NCBI RefSeq assembly: GCF_947492645.1
Contig: NZ_CANLMZ010000003.1
Span: 124,001 to 188,000 of the forward strand
Length of the DNA stretch: 64,000 nucleotides
DNA from: an uncultured Pontibacter sp.
GTDB taxonomy: Bacteria; Bacteroidota; Bacteroidia; Cytophagales; Hymenobacteraceae
Direction of reading: 5' to 3'
Positions 1-9,522 of the stretch are shown in pieces. The notes below the pieces were generated by a model that was not told the DNA's origin, did no database searches, and was given only the letters and a program-made list of their open reading frames with translations. The first letter of the stretch is position 1. Every line of letters begins with the position of its first letter. Made by a program: the position numbers and the translations under genes.

Positions 1-51
1 ATGAGTTTAGAAAGAGCCTAAGTCACAAGACAACCAGAAGTAATTTCTAGC

Positions 52-786
52 TTACTTTATACTATACCTCGCAATAAAGGACGAAACTGTTATCCCGATC
101 AAGATAGCTGATATGGAAGTGATGATGAAGTTCCAGTATGCTTCGCTGTTTAGGGTTATTAGCGCCCTCAAAACCACAACCCCTATGGCTGTAAGCCCTG
201 CAACGGGCCAATACATGCTCCATTTCCTGCCACTAAGTAGCTTGCGCTGGCCTGTGGGCAAACACATAACTATACCTACTATAAATAAGCCACCCACCAT
301 GGACCCAACCAGATCCAGGAAATGGTACAGAGGCATTTTCTCGCCAGCAACAGTTACAACCTGAGACAAGAAAGGAAATAACTTTACTCCCAAACCCTTC
401 CGATGCGTAATGCTATCCCAGCAAATATGAGAAGTAGCACCAATCAGAATGGATGTGACCACAACGCCAAAGCGACTTTTGAAATGGAAATTCCAATCGA
501 AGGCCATAAAACTTGTAAGGCGCTGTTTTAGAAAAGCAGGCAGATTGTTGATAAGAGGATTGCGAATGACATTATGAAACAAAAAGCAAAGCAGAATGCC
601 CAAGGGCAAGTTAAACCAGAATATACCTTCCCAGGCATGGCTAATGGTGTTACCCGGCACCATTTTTAAAAACTTCTCAAAATCCGGTGCCAGGCTACCA
701 ATAACCAAGCCTGTAACAGATACCCACTTTCTGGGGAGAAGGCTTAGTGGCAGAACAATGGCCGGATGTGAAAAAGTAAATGGCAT
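52..786 (-). CDS. DUF4184 family integral membrane protein
   Basis: The start is placed at the ATG whose product begins MPFTFSHPA, the typical opening of DUF4184 proteins. A longer reading frame extends upstream but adds a leader with no such match. The product is about 244 residues with several hydrophobic segments (around residues 10-30, 55-75, 105-125, 160-180 and 195-240 of this start). An early His (SHP) and a later HICWDSITH stretch are the conserved polar features. The function of the family is not established. It converges on nothing; the bidirectional terminator at 894-935 separates it from the cysE-cysK operon upstream. Confidence 0.75.
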   Translation of the reverse strand: MPFTFSHPAIVLPLSLLPRKWVSVTGLVIGSLAPDFEKFLKMVPGNTISHAWEGIFWFNLPLGILLCFLFHNVIRNPLINNLPAFLKQRLTSFMAFDWNFHFKSRFGVVVTSILIGATSHICWDSITHRKGLGVKLFPFLSQVVTVAGEKMPLYHFLDLVGSMVGGLFIVGIVMCLPTGQRKLLSGRKWSMYWPVAGLTAIGVVVLRALITLNSEAYWNFIITSISAILIGITVSSFIARYSIK

Positions 787-893
787 ATTAAGTACGTTTA
801 ACTTAAGGTAAGAATTTAGTTGCACGCTTAGCCAAGCCTGCTGTTTACAGTAACAGGGCATAAACATGATCCACTTTGCTAGCCAGTTTGAAT

Positions 894-935
894 AATAAAA
901 ACCAGGGCAACCGGATAGCTGCCCTGGTTTTTATT
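894..935 (-). terminator. Terminator after cysK
   Basis: Perfect 16-bp arms (894-909 and 920-935) around a 10-nt loop. The arms are A-rich at one end and T-rich at the other, so the hairpin can end transcription of cysK, whose stop codon lies 15 bases away. Confidence 0.85.
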
Positions 936-949
936 GACAATAATCTTCG

Positions 950-1867
950 TTAAACAAATAAGTCTTCCACAGACAGGTAACGCTCTCCGGTATCGTAGCA
1001 GAATGTAAGGATTCTGGAACCATCCGGTATCCCCTCTTCGATTTTCTTATTTACAGCGGCAAGTGAGGCACCGGAAGATACACCAACAAAAATACCCTCT
1101 TCGCGTGCAGAACGGCGGGCAAAATCAAACGCTTCATCTTTGTCTACTTGGATAACTCCATCAAGCAAACTAGTATCCATGATTTTTGGAATAAAGCCGG
1201 CACCAATACCCTGTAAGGGATGCGGGCCAGGCTGCCCGCCACTAAGCACCGGCGATGCTGTAGGCTCCACGGCAAACACTTTTAAATCAGGGAAGCGCCC
1301 CTTAAGCACCTTTGCTACACCTGTAATGTGCCCACCTGTACCAACGCCCGTTATCACATAATCTAATCCTTCCGGAAAATCATCGATAATCTCTTGCGCG
1401 GTTGTGCTGATGTGTACCTGAACATTTGATTCGTTGTCGAATTGCATGGGCATCCAGGCGTTTCCGTTTTCCTGCACCAGTTCCTGCGCTTTCTCAATGG
1501 CACCTTTCATACCTTTCTCGCGCGGCGTCAGTTCCAGCCTGGCACCATAGGCCGTCATCAGCCGTCGCCGCTCAATAGACATCGACTCCGGCATTACAAG
1601 TATAAGCTTATACCCCTTAACGGCCGCCACCATAGCCAACCCTACTCCCGTGTTACCAGATGTTGGCTCTATAAGAATACTGTCCTTATTTAGAATTCCC
1701 TTCTTTTCCGCATCTTCGATCATGGCCAACGCAATACGATCTTTTATACTTCCACCAGGGTTATTACGCTCCTGCTTCATCCATACTTCTGCCTTATCTC
1801 CAAACAGATTGTTAATGCGCACGTGCGGCGTGTTGCCAATAGTGCCAAGTATAGTTTTCGCTTTCAT
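950..1867 (-). CDS. cysK: Cysteine synthase (O-acetylserine sulfhydrylase)
   Basis: Cytosolic PLP enzyme that makes L-cysteine from O-acetylserine and sulfide. Residues 37-44 (PGGSIKDR) carry the PLP lysine K42. PTSGNTG (about 68-74) is the substrate loop, [10 protein letters not shown] binds the cofactor phosphate, and the SSGAS region lies near residue 265. The length of 305 residues is normal for CysK/CysM. It starts 12 bases after the stop of cysE on the same strand, so the two are almost certainly co-transcribed and supply consecutive steps. A second fold-type II PLP enzyme at 57544-58530 is more like cystathionine beta-synthase, so this gene is the better candidate for the cysteine-forming step. 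CysK versus CysM subtype is not decided. Confidence 0.92.
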   Translation of the reverse strand: MKAKTILGTIGNTPHVRINNLFGDKAEVWMKQERNNPGGSIKDRIALAMIEDAEKKGILNKDSILIEPTSGNTGVGLAMVAAVKGYKLILVMPESMSIERRRLMTAYGARLELTPREKGMKGAIEKAQELVQENGNAWMPMQFDNESNVQVHISTTAQEIIDDFPEGLDYVITGVGTGGHITGVAKVLKGRFPDLKVFAVEPTASPVLSGGQPGPHPLQGIGAGFIPKIMDTSLLDGVIQVDKDEAFDFARRSAREEGIFVGVSSGASLAAVNKKIEEGIPDGSRILTFCYDTGERYLSVEDLFV

Positions 1868-1879
1868 ATAGTATGTTTT

Positions 1880-2722
1880 TTAAATTGAGAAATTGATAAG
1901 GTATGACGGGTCCGGCTTTTGGCTTACTTTGATCTGAGACCTGTGATAAACCCTGGAGAAGGCCGGAACACTTTCTGTAAGCCATACATTGCCTCCTATT
2001 ATGCTATGGCGGCCAACGATAGTATTGCCTCCAAGTATGGTTGCGCCTGCATAAACAATCACATTATCCTCTATAGTCGGGTGCCGCTTCGTGTTGGCCA
2101 TCGCTTTATCTACGCTTGCTGCGCCTAACGTTACTCCCTGGTATAGCTTCACATTATCACCGATAACGGCTGTCTCGCCAATTACTACACCGGTACCATG
2201 GTCGATGCAAAAAGCGGCCCCTATACTTGCACCCGGATGTATGTCGATACCTGTTTTGGTATGTGCGTGCTCAGCATAAACACGTGGCAGCAAAGGCACC
2301 TGTAACCTATTAAGCAAATGGGCAATCCGGTATACTGCTACTGCATAAAAGCCTGGGTAGGTTCGTATTACTTCATCGGTATTTACGGCTGCAGGATCGC
2401 CGGCCTCTATGGCGCGGGCATCTTCCACTAGATCATTATACACCGTTGGCAGCGCATCAAAAAAAGCACTTACTATAGTTGCAGGGGCTTCGGGCAAGCG
2501 TTCCTGTAACTTAATCAAGATCAGGACCAAGTCCGACTCCAGTACCTTTAGCCGGTGCTCCACCTCTTTGCTGGCGCTTATACTTTGCTCAGACAGCGGC
2601 GGGAAAAGCAACTGCAGTAGGCCATCTAAAAAGGCGCAACTCACTGACCTTGGCACTACATGGGCTGAATTCCGGTGGCTGTTGGCCAGGTGCTCTATAA
2701 ATGCCTTTTTATCTGAAAGCAT
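1880..2722 (-). CDS. cysE: Serine O-acetyltransferase
   Basis: Acetylates serine with acetyl-CoA to give O-acetylserine, the substrate of the next gene. The N-terminal half (about 1-150) is helical. The C-terminal half is a left-handed beta helix with hexapeptide repeats, including DIHPGASIG, DHGTGVVIGETAVIGDN and HPTIEDNVIVYAGATILGG. The active-site His-Asp region lies at ID-HGTG. The chain ends in isoleucine (LINFSI). A terminal Ile is the residue by which CysE is known to dock into the CysK active site, so a cysteine synthase complex with the adjacent enzyme is plausible (inference). The 280-residue length fits the EpsC-like long form common in Bacteroidota. Confidence 0.9.
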   Translation of the reverse strand: MLSDKKAFIEHLANSHRNSAHVVPRSVSCAFLDGLLQLLFPPLSEQSISASKEVEHRLKVLESDLVLILIKLQERLPEAPATIVSAFFDALPTVYNDLVEDARAIEAGDPAAVNTDEVIRTYPGFYAVAVYRIAHLLNRLQVPLLPRVYAEHAHTKTGIDIHPGASIGAAFCIDHGTGVVIGETAVIGDNVKLYQGVTLGAASVDKAMANTKRHPTIEDNVIVYAGATILGGNTIVGRHSIIGGNVWLTESVPAFSRVYHRSQIKVSQKPDPSYLINFSI

Positions 2723-2863
2723 GGATCGTTCAAAGAATTAGGTACAGTTACTTTTATACTTTAAATAGAACAAGAGGTTTTAGGCCTAAAGCACCAATCT
2801 TGTTGCTGTTAGTATGAACAACAGCTTAACCAAGAAGTAGTTTATACATCTTGCATATAATTA

Positions 2864-2895
2864 AGAGGGCCTGCGGTGTATACCGCAGGCCCTCT
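2864..2895 (-). terminator. Hairpin terminator after secreted lipoprotein
   Basis: Perfect 14-bp GC-rich arms (2864-2877 and 2882-2895) with a 4-nt loop, 25 bases past the stop of the gene at 2920-4050 and before cysE on the same strand. There is no strong T run after it. Confidence 0.75.
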
Positions 2896-2919
2896 ATCAT
2901 TCAGCAAGGCTGAATTACC

Positions 2920-4050
2920 TTAGTCGCAATGGCTTACGCCCATTTTGCCGTTATTATATTTATCCAGGATATCTGCCCAACTTATAATTGTACCCCTGCT
3001 AGCTGTTGATGCCGACGGGTTAGTAAAGTAAGCTGTTGCCTTATCAAAGGCTGTTTTTACGTTTGCTGGCATTGAGGCCCCTGCAGTCATATTAAGCTTA
3101 GCTGCAATATACTGGTGTGCGAGTATGTAATATTCGTTTCCGCCTTTTGGTGGTGTGTTCAATACTTTAAGGTATGTTTGGCCACTTGTATAGAAAGTAG
3201 TGTTTGCCAGGTTACCCCATGCCGGATCAGCCTTTTTGCCATTTGCATGGTTTTTCCAGTAGCCTTGTGTGCGGGTGCAGCCAGTTGGTTCTGCAATAAC
3301 AGGTTTATCGACACAGAAAACGACATTATCGATTGCGCCAGAGCCTACAGATGTGTTTACTCCATCCAGCACCACCATGAGTTTTTTAGCACTTGCCACG
3401 TTTAGGGTAACCGTCTGCACACTTCCTTCTTCCTTGTAAGGAGTAAGCGGGAAGTTATACTCCTGGTTTTTAGCATCAATCACCCGAACATAAGACTGGT
3501 CTTCCACCACGTGGTTTAAGTCTACATCCACAACATCAATAGATTTTAAGAAAACCCCGTTGGATATGGCTGAAAAATCCAACGCTAGGGTAGCTCCCCA
3601 GGCATTATCACTTGGGTCGGAGAATTTATGCCCTTGTGCATCTAAGCCATTAGGGTTTGCAGCCACCTCTGCTGGCGTGTATTGGTTAGCGATTAACATT
3701 TTTCCCAGATGATCAGGCACACCCAAATCATGCCCATCGTCGCCGGTATGCACCCGCGCATCGTATACTCTTGCTACATTTGTACTTGTGTAATCATCGT
3801 TTATACTATTAGCTTCACGTTTTTTAGCAAATATTCCTACTGTTCCATACGCCCCGGATACTTGGGATATTGGATAATCGCTGGCTGAGAAATTCTCGAA
3901 ATCAATAGTATAGCAGTTCTGCGATACAGCATTCAGGCTTGCTGAAGCATTTGTACCCATTGCATCCTCCTCTTTCTCACAACCGAAAAACACAAGAGCA
4001 CCTAAACATAAGGCACTCATTTTAGCTAGATTTCTTTTCATAAATTTCAT
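2920..4050 (-). CDS. Secreted lipoprotein with C-terminal TQGYWKNH domain
   Basis: The N terminus is a lipoprotein signal (hydrophobic run then LVFFGC), so lipidation at about C24 and export to the envelope are expected. Residues about 45-250 form a domain opening with CYTIDFENF and closing with GSGAIDNVVFCVD. The same frame of motifs builds the next protein (4341-5063), so the two are related. A C-terminal part of about 115 residues begins with CTRTQGYWKNH and contains a YYILAHQYIAAKLN helix. TQGYWKNH modules occur in secreted proteins of several phyla without a defined role. The start may instead be the Met three codons in. The function is unknown; surface binding or adhesion is a guess. 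Confidence 0.8.
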   Translation of the reverse strand: MKFMKRNLAKMSALCLGALVFFGCEKEEDAMGTNASASLNAVSQNCYTIDFENFSASDYPISQVSGAYGTVGIFAKKREANSINDDYTSTNVARVYDARVHTGDDGHDLGVPDHLGKMLIANQYTPAEVAANPNGLDAQGHKFSDPSDNAWGATLALDFSAISNGVFLKSIDVVDVDLNHVVEDQSYVRVIDAKNQEYNFPLTPYKEEGSVQTVTLNVASAKKLMVVLDGVNTSVGSGAIDNVVFCVDKPVIAEPTGCTRTQGYWKNHANGKKADPAWGNLANTTFYTSGQTYLKVLNTPPKGGNEYYILAHQYIAAKLNMTAGASMPANVKTAFDKATAYFTNPSASTASRGTIISWADILDKYNNGKMGVSHCD

Positions 4051-4194
4051 AGTTTAATAATGGTTAAAAAATACACGCACCATATTCTGGTGATAATTAA
4101 CAATAGCGGGCAACTCAAAAAGCAACCGCTATCTGGCAAAGGGTGAGGCGCAGCAGCCGTAAAGGCCGTGCGAGGGTATGTTGATTGTGGTAAG

Positions 4195-4230
4195 GGCAAA
4201 AAAAACCTGGCAAATTAACTCAGCCAGGTT
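4195..4230 (-). terminator. Rho-independent terminator after second lipoprotein
   Basis: 8-bp arms (4204-4211 and 4223-4230) with an 11-nt loop. On the minus strand the stem is followed by a run of T (complement of the A run at 4197-4205). A second imperfect hairpin (13-bp arms with one wobble, about 4289-4323) lies closer to the stop codon at 4341. Confidence 0.75.
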
Positions 4231-4340
4231 CAAGGTATTTTATCATTAAAATTTCATAGCGTCTTAAATAGTACAGTTTTGGTTTACCTTTTAGCCTGCC
4301 TGTTTTACAAGCAAGCTAAAAGGAGTATAATTTTATAGTA

Positions 4341-5063
4341 TTAGTCTCTACAGAATTCAATTACGTCGATCGCGCCAGAGCCGGAGTTTTTTCTACTGCC
4401 CGTGAAGGTTACGCGTATCTTCTCGACACCAGTTGTGTTTTCGGTGTTAAGGCGGGTTGCACCATAAGCACCTGTAACCGGCAATTTATAAGCTTTTATA
4501 ACGTTACCGTTTTTATCTATCAGTTCTAATTCAGAGTCGGCTTCATCTTGTGTTATATCCAGCACATGTATGGCGTTCAAAGTTATACTTCCCATTGCCG
4601 AGAAGTCCATTTCGAGGCGGCTGCCTTTGTTATAAATAGCCGTTGCGTTGCCTTGTACCTTACCGGCGGTAAGCACATTTCCCATTGGCCTGATAGCCGC
4701 ATTGTTTGGTGTTCTGAAGTTTTTGTTACGTTCGTCTGGCTGGCTGGTGTTATAAAGTATAGCAGCGTTAGTGTTAGAGTAAGTGCCTCTTTCGGTATTA
4801 AAATAAGCGCCTCTATCGGCTTTTAACTGAGCAGATACGCGTACTGGCGTACCCTCGCTATATACTGTAGTTACAGACCCTGCTCCTGTTTCGATGTCGT
4901 TGTAACCGTCAAATTCTATCACTTCACAGGCATCCGGGGAGGTTCCAAAGTTACTGGTGTCGTTTACTGCAAGCGGTGAAACTGCATCATTCTCATTCTC
5001 ACAACCCAACAACACTACGCTAAACGCAACTACACACAAAGATTTTAAAGTAAACTTTTCCAT
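4341..5063 (-). CDS. Secreted lipoprotein related to the neighbouring TQGYWKNH protein
   Basis: The start is set at the ATG giving MEKFTLKSL; a GTG two codons upstream is possible. A lipobox (VLLGC) gives a mature lipoprotein of about 220 residues. The body starts with CEVIEFDGYNDIETG and ends with GSGAIDVIEFCRD, matching the first domain of the protein at 2920-4050 but without its C-terminal TQGYWKNH module. Both pairs of cysteines near the domain ends are kept, suggesting a disulfide-closed beta sandwich (inference). A terminator follows, so it is probably transcribed alone. Confidence 0.78.
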   Translation of the reverse strand: MEKFTLKSLCVVAFSVVLLGCENENDAVSPLAVNDTSNFGTSPDACEVIEFDGYNDIETGAGSVTTVYSEGTPVRVSAQLKADRGAYFNTERGTYSNTNAAILYNTSQPDERNKNFRTPNNAAIRPMGNVLTAGKVQGNATAIYNKGSRLEMDFSAMGSITLNAIHVLDITQDEADSELELIDKNGNVIKAYKLPVTGAYGATRLNTENTTGVEKIRVTFTGSRKNSGSGAIDVIEFCRD

Positions 5064-5355
5064 ACACACACTTTAGTTATTTACACATACTGGCAGACTT
5101 GCTTCCCTATTGGCAAAATTATACTTCCCTGCTGCTCATATAATAGCTTCAGGTTTAAGTATAGATCCGGATTATGTAAACCAGAATAGATTTGATAGGG
5201 AAGTTAAGAACTGCTTTGGGTGTGTGTACGGCAGATGTTTAAAATCTGTTAGCTAAATTTTGTTTTTTTAGTTAAATTTTTCAAAAGCTTTAATTGCACT
5301 AAAATATATCATTATCAATACCCTTAACAAATAGACATATATAAATAATACAATA

Positions 5356-6555
5356 TCAGCTACTATACTTTCGTAGGAATGCGGGGCTGTCCAGTTGCCT
5401 TTTGGAAGAAGTTATCAAGTATAAAAAGGAAATAAAGGCACATGCGCCTGCCACCCAAAACGTGCGCGTAAAATAGTCAGGGTTATTGTCGTAAAGCCAG
5501 CCAGAACAGAGTGCACCCAAGCCAATACCAACTTCCAAAGCGATGTACATCGTGGCCATGGCTCTACCCCGGTGGGCCTCGTGGCTCAAGTCTATCGTCC
5601 AGGCGTAAACAGTTGGAGAGTTCATACCGGTAGCTACCCCAAAAAGCACACCAGCCAACAGCAATTGTGTTGCGGAGGCACATAAACCAACCATTACCAT
5701 GGCTACTGTTAAAAGGCCTGTACTGATGCGCAGTACGTTGATGCGGCCATATTTATCGGATGCGCGCCCAGCCAAAAACCGAATTGCCAGCGATGACACA
5801 GTAAAACTGGTAAAGAAGAGACCTTTGTTCTGTATGCCAAGGTGTGCACTAAAATCGGGTATGATGGTAAGTATAGTGCCAAAGGCAAACGTAGAAAACA
5901 GCATCACAAACGAAGGCCCCCATACACGCGGCTCAAATATTTCGTGCCGTGATATACGCAATAGCCCCATCCTGAACCGGTGCGGGTTATCCAGGGTTTC
6001 GTGCATGCGCACCAGCACCGCCACCGACAGAAAAGCAGCCAAAGACGATGCGTAAAACATTGTGTTAACCGAGTAAAGGTTGGCAATGGCACCTCCCAGC
6101 GCAGGGCCAGCGGCCATGCCCATACTTCCTGACAGGCCGATCAAGCCCATTGCCTCGCCCCTTTTCTCCACGGGTACCACATCGGCTACGTAAGCAGATG
6201 TGCCCGTAGGTGTAAACCCTGTAGAAAAGCCGTGCAGAAACCGCAGCAGCAGAAAAGCCGCCACACTTCCGGTTACAGGGTACAGAAAACCGCAGAGGAT
6301 GCAAACAGCCCCTCCTACCATCATAACAGGTATTCGCCCTATCTTATCCGCTAATTTGCCACTAAACGGCCTGGAGAGGCCTGCTGTAATCGTAAAGAGA
6401 AAAATGATCAGCCCTTTATACTCTTCGCCGCCCAAGCTGGTGAGATAATCCGGCAGCTCCGGGATAATCATGTTAAAACTGGCGAAAAACAGAAAGGAGC
6501 TTAAGCACAGTAAGCCAAACTGAAGACCATATACCCGCGTGATTTGCTTTGCCAT
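5356..6555 (-). CDS. MFS transporter (drug/metabolite exporter type)
   Basis: Inner-membrane transporter of 399 residues, the usual size for a 12-helix major facilitator. The signature between helices 2 and 3 is seen as GLSRPFSGKLADKIGRIPVM (about residues 59-78). Its second-half echo is FLAGRASDKYGRINVL (about 262-277). Proton-coupled antiport is the common mechanism of this group. The substrate cannot be inferred; neighbours give no hint. It ends alone, and 72 bases separate it from the next gene on the same strand. Confidence 0.88.
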   Translation of the reverse strand: MAKQITRVYGLQFGLLCLSSFLFFASFNMIIPELPDYLTSLGGEEYKGLIIFLFTITAGLSRPFSGKLADKIGRIPVMMVGGAVCILCGFLYPVTGSVAAFLLLRFLHGFSTGFTPTGTSAYVADVVPVEKRGEAMGLIGLSGSMGMAAGPALGGAIANLYSVNTMFYASSLAAFLSVAVLVRMHETLDNPHRFRMGLLRISRHEIFEPRVWGPSFVMLFSTFAFGTILTIIPDFSAHLGIQNKGLFFTSFTVSSLAIRFLAGRASDKYGRINVLRISTGLLTVAMVMVGLCASATQLLLAGVLFGVATGMNSPTVYAWTIDLSHEAHRGRAMATMYIALEVGIGLGALCSGWLYDNNPDYFTRTFWVAGACAFISFLYLITSSKRQLDSPAFLRKYSS

Positions 6556-6627
6556 ACTTTACAAATGAGCCTGCAAAGGTGGCAAAGCTTACGCTTTGAT
6601 GCCAGTAAATAAAGTTTTAAAGTATAA

Positions 6628-7122
6628 CTAAGCCACAGAGCCTTGCTTAGCAGTCTGTACACCGTTTATCATGATGCCTTTCTCCAGGGCAACCAGGTGA
6701 ATGCTTCTGGATACATGCAACATCACTTCGGATTGTTGGATATGGCCCAATCTCATTTTTATACTTGCCCCAGAAGTAAGATGGTAAACAATGGTGTATG
6801 CAGATATACTTAGTGCCTTTACATCTTTCCAGTAAATTACCCGCTCACGCGCAAACACGGCCAGCCTATACTTTACCAACTCTGGGTTCATGGAGAAATA
6901 AGCTTGATTTATCACCACCCGATTATTGCCAACAAACAGGCAGGCAAGACCTGCCAAAAGCACTACCCCGCTGCTGATTGCCCAACTTAACCGAAAAGTA
7001 TCCAAGATAAAAATTTCTCTTGCTAAGGCATACAATCCACCAAGGGTTAAAAATGTGCCTGCTATAAGTATAAATCTCAAGCTTTGCTGAAGTTGCTTCT
7101 GAGGGTATAAAGTGACGTGCAT
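6628..7122 (-). CDS. Small membrane protein with a PH-like cytoplasmic domain
   Basis: 164 residues with two hydrophobic helices (about 16-34 and 44-64). These are followed by a beta-rich domain containing NRVVINQAYFSMNPE and the motif VIYWKDVKALSIS, the layout of bacterial PH-like membrane proteins. The C-terminal part is a short amphipathic segment. No catalytic motif is visible. It is a hypothetical protein of the envelope; role unknown. Confidence 0.7.
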   Translation of the reverse strand: MHVTLYPQKQLQQSLRFILIAGTFLTLGGLYALAREIFILDTFRLSWAISSGVVLLAGLACLFVGNNRVVINQAYFSMNPELVKYRLAVFARERVIYWKDVKALSISAYTIVYHLTSGASIKMRLGHIQQSEVMLHVSRSIHLVALEKGIMINGVQTAKQGSVA

Positions 7123-7494
7123 ACAAGTATATCATTGTGGCTAAACCAGCCTGTTACTACTCCAAGTTGTAGAAAGTGGAAATGTGAATCTCCCTCTATC
7201 TTATAAGGCGATGTTGCAATGCCCAGGTTTGCCTGAAGCTAGTAAACAGCAGCAGCAGCTACTGTCGTTCCGTGAATTTACATAAAATCTGCTACGCCGC
7301 CAGCCATCTTTCACTAAGACTTCGGATACAGGGTAAACATCAAAATTTTAATTTAAATAATTATAAGGCTATCTAGAAATATATACTTTATAGAAGTGAT
7401 AAAGTTTTAATTATTTAAATTTTAAATTGAATTTATTTTATAAATAAGACCTGTTAATGATTTTGATTATATTGAGGCTTCAAATACAGGCTCC
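7123..7494. other. AT-rich intergenic region between divergent genes
   Basis: Holds the upstream regions of the PH-like gene (minus) and the HEAT-cyclophilin gene (plus). The last 180 bases are very AT-rich. I see no confident promoter with the TTTG/TANNTTTG consensus and no small gene. Confidence 0.6.
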
Positions 7495-9435
7495 ATGAGA
7501 AAATACTATTCCCTAGCAATCACATTCTTAGCATTGGCATCGTGCCGGCAACTGCCGCAACACACGCCCGAACTCACAGTAAACAAGTTTTCAGATACTA
7601 ATTTACAAAAAATATACACAGTACAGGATGAGCGTAAAACACAGGAACTGCAGCCCTACCTGCACCACAATAAGCCGGCATACCGCACGCAGGCTGCACT
7701 TGCCTTTGCCTCTGTACAAGATACTGTTGCCATTCCGGACCTGCTAGGCCTGCTATCTGACACTACCACCGCCGTGCGCAAAGCTGCAGCGTATGCCCTG
7801 GGCCAGGTAGGCCATCGCAAAGCAGAAGATGGCCTTATAAAACACATGCCACACGAAGGCAAACCAGAAATACAGGCAACACTTTTAGAGGCTATAGGCA
7901 AAGTAGCCGGCCCTGCCGGAGCTGATTACCTGGCTAACTACAACGCCACCAGCGAGGTAGCATTGGCGGGACAGGCATGGGGCTTGTACCGGGCAGGCTT
8001 AAGGCAACAGTATACACCCAAGGGGGTAGAGCTGGCTGTAAAATTCTTATCGGCGGTGAGGCCTTATGAGGCGCGTTTGGCTGCGGCCCATTTTTTGGCC
8101 CGCGCCCCTAAATTAGACCTTACTGCTTACCGCCAGCCCCTGCTAACGGCTGCCACCTCTGATGCCGCCCCTGAGGTACGCATGGCCGTAACCCAGGCTT
8201 TAGGTAAAGTTAAGACAATGGATAAAGCACAGTTCCTATCCAACATAGCACAAAGCGACCCTGACTACAGGGTAAGGCTTAGCGCGGTACGTGCCATGTC
8301 TGGTTTGGAGTTCAGGCAGATAAAGCCTGCTATACTTAGTGCCCTGCAGGATAAAAACATAAATACCGCTGTGGCAGCCTCTGAGTTTATACAAGCAAAC
8401 CCGGCTGGCGTAGAAATAGACACATTGCTGCAGATGCTGCCACAGGTACAGGACGCACGCGTTAGAAGCGGCATGATTTGGGTAATGCTGCGCAACAGCC
8501 AGCCTCACAACAGAGCCCTGCTGAATAACCGCTATAAGCAACAATACCAAAACGCCAAAAACCCTTACGATAAGGCCTACCTGCTTAAGGCGTTGTCTGG
8601 AGACGTAGAGAATTACAAATTTATTTCGGAGCAGATGTTTGCCGCAGAACAGCCAATTATAGCCACTACCGGCATGGAGGCAATTATAACGATGCGCCAG
8701 CAAGGTGATTTCCCGAGGAGGCTTGAGGCCGATTTTGCTGAAGTATTTAAAAAGGCCGTTGGCTCCGGTGATGTGGCTTTGGTTGGAATGGCTGCCGCTG
8801 CCATCCGCGATCCTAAATTTAATTTGCGCAGCCACTACAAAGACAATAGCTTTTTAACCGTAGCCCAGCAAAAACTGCAGCTGCCCCGCGACATGGAAAC
8901 AAACATTGAGTTGCAGCGCACTATAGATTACCTGAATGGCAAGCGAGAGAGCATTACCCCCGAAAATCCGTTTACACACCCGATAGACTGGGCTTTAGTT
9001 AAAACAATACCGGATGGGCAGCAAGTACTGCTCAGAACAGACAAGGGTACTATTGTGCTGCAGTTGTTTATAGAAGATGCCCCGGGGTCGGTTGCCAACT
9101 TTGTGGAGCTTATCGAGAAGCGCTTTTTCGATAATTTATACTTCCATAGGGTAGTGCCAAACTTTGTGGCCCAGGGAGGCGACAAGCGTGGAGACGGCTG
9201 GGGAAGTTCTGATTACTCTATCCGGTCTGAATTTGCGCCCCTGCATTACCGCGAAGGTTATTTAGGCATGGCCTCGGCAGGCAAAGACACCGAGAGCAAC
9301 CAATGGTTTATTACCCACTCTCCGGCTCCGCACCTTGACGGCAAGTACACTATATTTGCCAAAGTGATCGACGGCATGGAAGTGGTGCACCAACTGGAAG
9401 TAGGCGATAAGATTTTGGAAGTAAGCCTGAAATAG
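7495..9435 (+). CDS. Lipoprotein with HEAT repeats fused to a cyclophilin peptidyl-prolyl isomerase
   Basis: The lipoprotein signal ends LALASC (Cys about residue 17), so the protein is envelope-anchored. Residues about 55-430 are tandem HEAT/PBS-type repeats, for example IPDLLGLLSDTTTAVRKAAAYALGQ and later VRMAVTQALGKV and VRLSAVRAMSGL. Residues about 505-646 are a cyclophilin: GTIVLQLFIEDAPGSVANF, the catalytic FHRVVPNFVAQGGD (about 548-561) and GKYTIFAKVIDG. It should catalyse prolyl cis-trans isomerisation in the periplasm, with the HEAT solenoid presenting clients or partners (inference). Single-domain periplasmic cyclophilins are far shorter, so the fusion is notable. A shared terminator at 9468-9522 follows. 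Confidence 0.9.
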   Translation: MRKYYSLAITFLALASCRQLPQHTPELTVNKFSDTNLQKIYTVQDERKTQELQPYLHHNKPAYRTQAALAFASVQDTVAIPDLLGLLSDTTTAVRKAAAYALGQVGHRKAEDGLIKHMPHEGKPEIQATLLEAIGKVAGPAGADYLANYNATSEVALAGQAWGLYRAGLRQQYTPKGVELAVKFLSAVRPYEARLAAAHFLARAPKLDLTAYRQPLLTAATSDAAPEVRMAVTQALGKVKTMDKAQFLSNIAQSDPDYRVRLSAVRAMSGLEFRQIKPAILSALQDKNINTAVAASEFIQANPAGVEIDTLLQMLPQVQDARVRSGMIWVMLRNSQPHNRALLNNRYKQQYQNAKNPYDKAYLLKALSGDVENYKFISEQMFAAEQPIIATTGMEAIITMRQQGDFPRRLEADFAEVFKKAVGSGDVALVGMAAAAIRDPKFNLRSHYKDNSFLTVAQQKLQLPRDMETNIELQRTIDYLNGKRESITPENPFTHPIDWALVKTIPDGQQVLLRTDKGTIVLQLFIEDAPGSVANFVELIEKRFFDNLYFHRVVPNFVAQGGDKRGDGWGSSDYSIRSEFAPLHYREGYLGMASAGKDTESNQWFITHSPAPHLDGKYTIFAKVIDGMEVVHQLEVGDKILEVSLK

Positions 9436-9467
9436 CAGAATAGGACAGCAATGTAAAACCTTAACTG

Positions 9468-9522
9468 CAAGTATAAACAAAAAGAGGCGACACGGTGTGT
9501 CGCCTCTTTTTGTTTATACTTG
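9468..9522. terminator. Bidirectional terminator built on octamer inverted repeats
   Basis: Perfect 26-bp arms (9468-9493 and 9497-9522) with a 3-nt loop between convergent genes. The outer 8 bases of each arm are the octamer AAGTATAA and its complement; the inner part is a GC core flanked by A5/T5 runs that serve both directions. Confidence 0.92.

Noticed and set aside
8236..8835. 199-codon open frame antisense to the HEAT-cyclophilin gene
   Set aside because: Lies wholly inside the repeat region of a clear gene and encodes no known domain.
9468..9522. Inverted repeat considered as end of a mobile element
   Set aside because: It lies exactly between convergent stop codons with A/T runs and a GC core, so a bidirectional terminator explains it; no target duplication or transposase.
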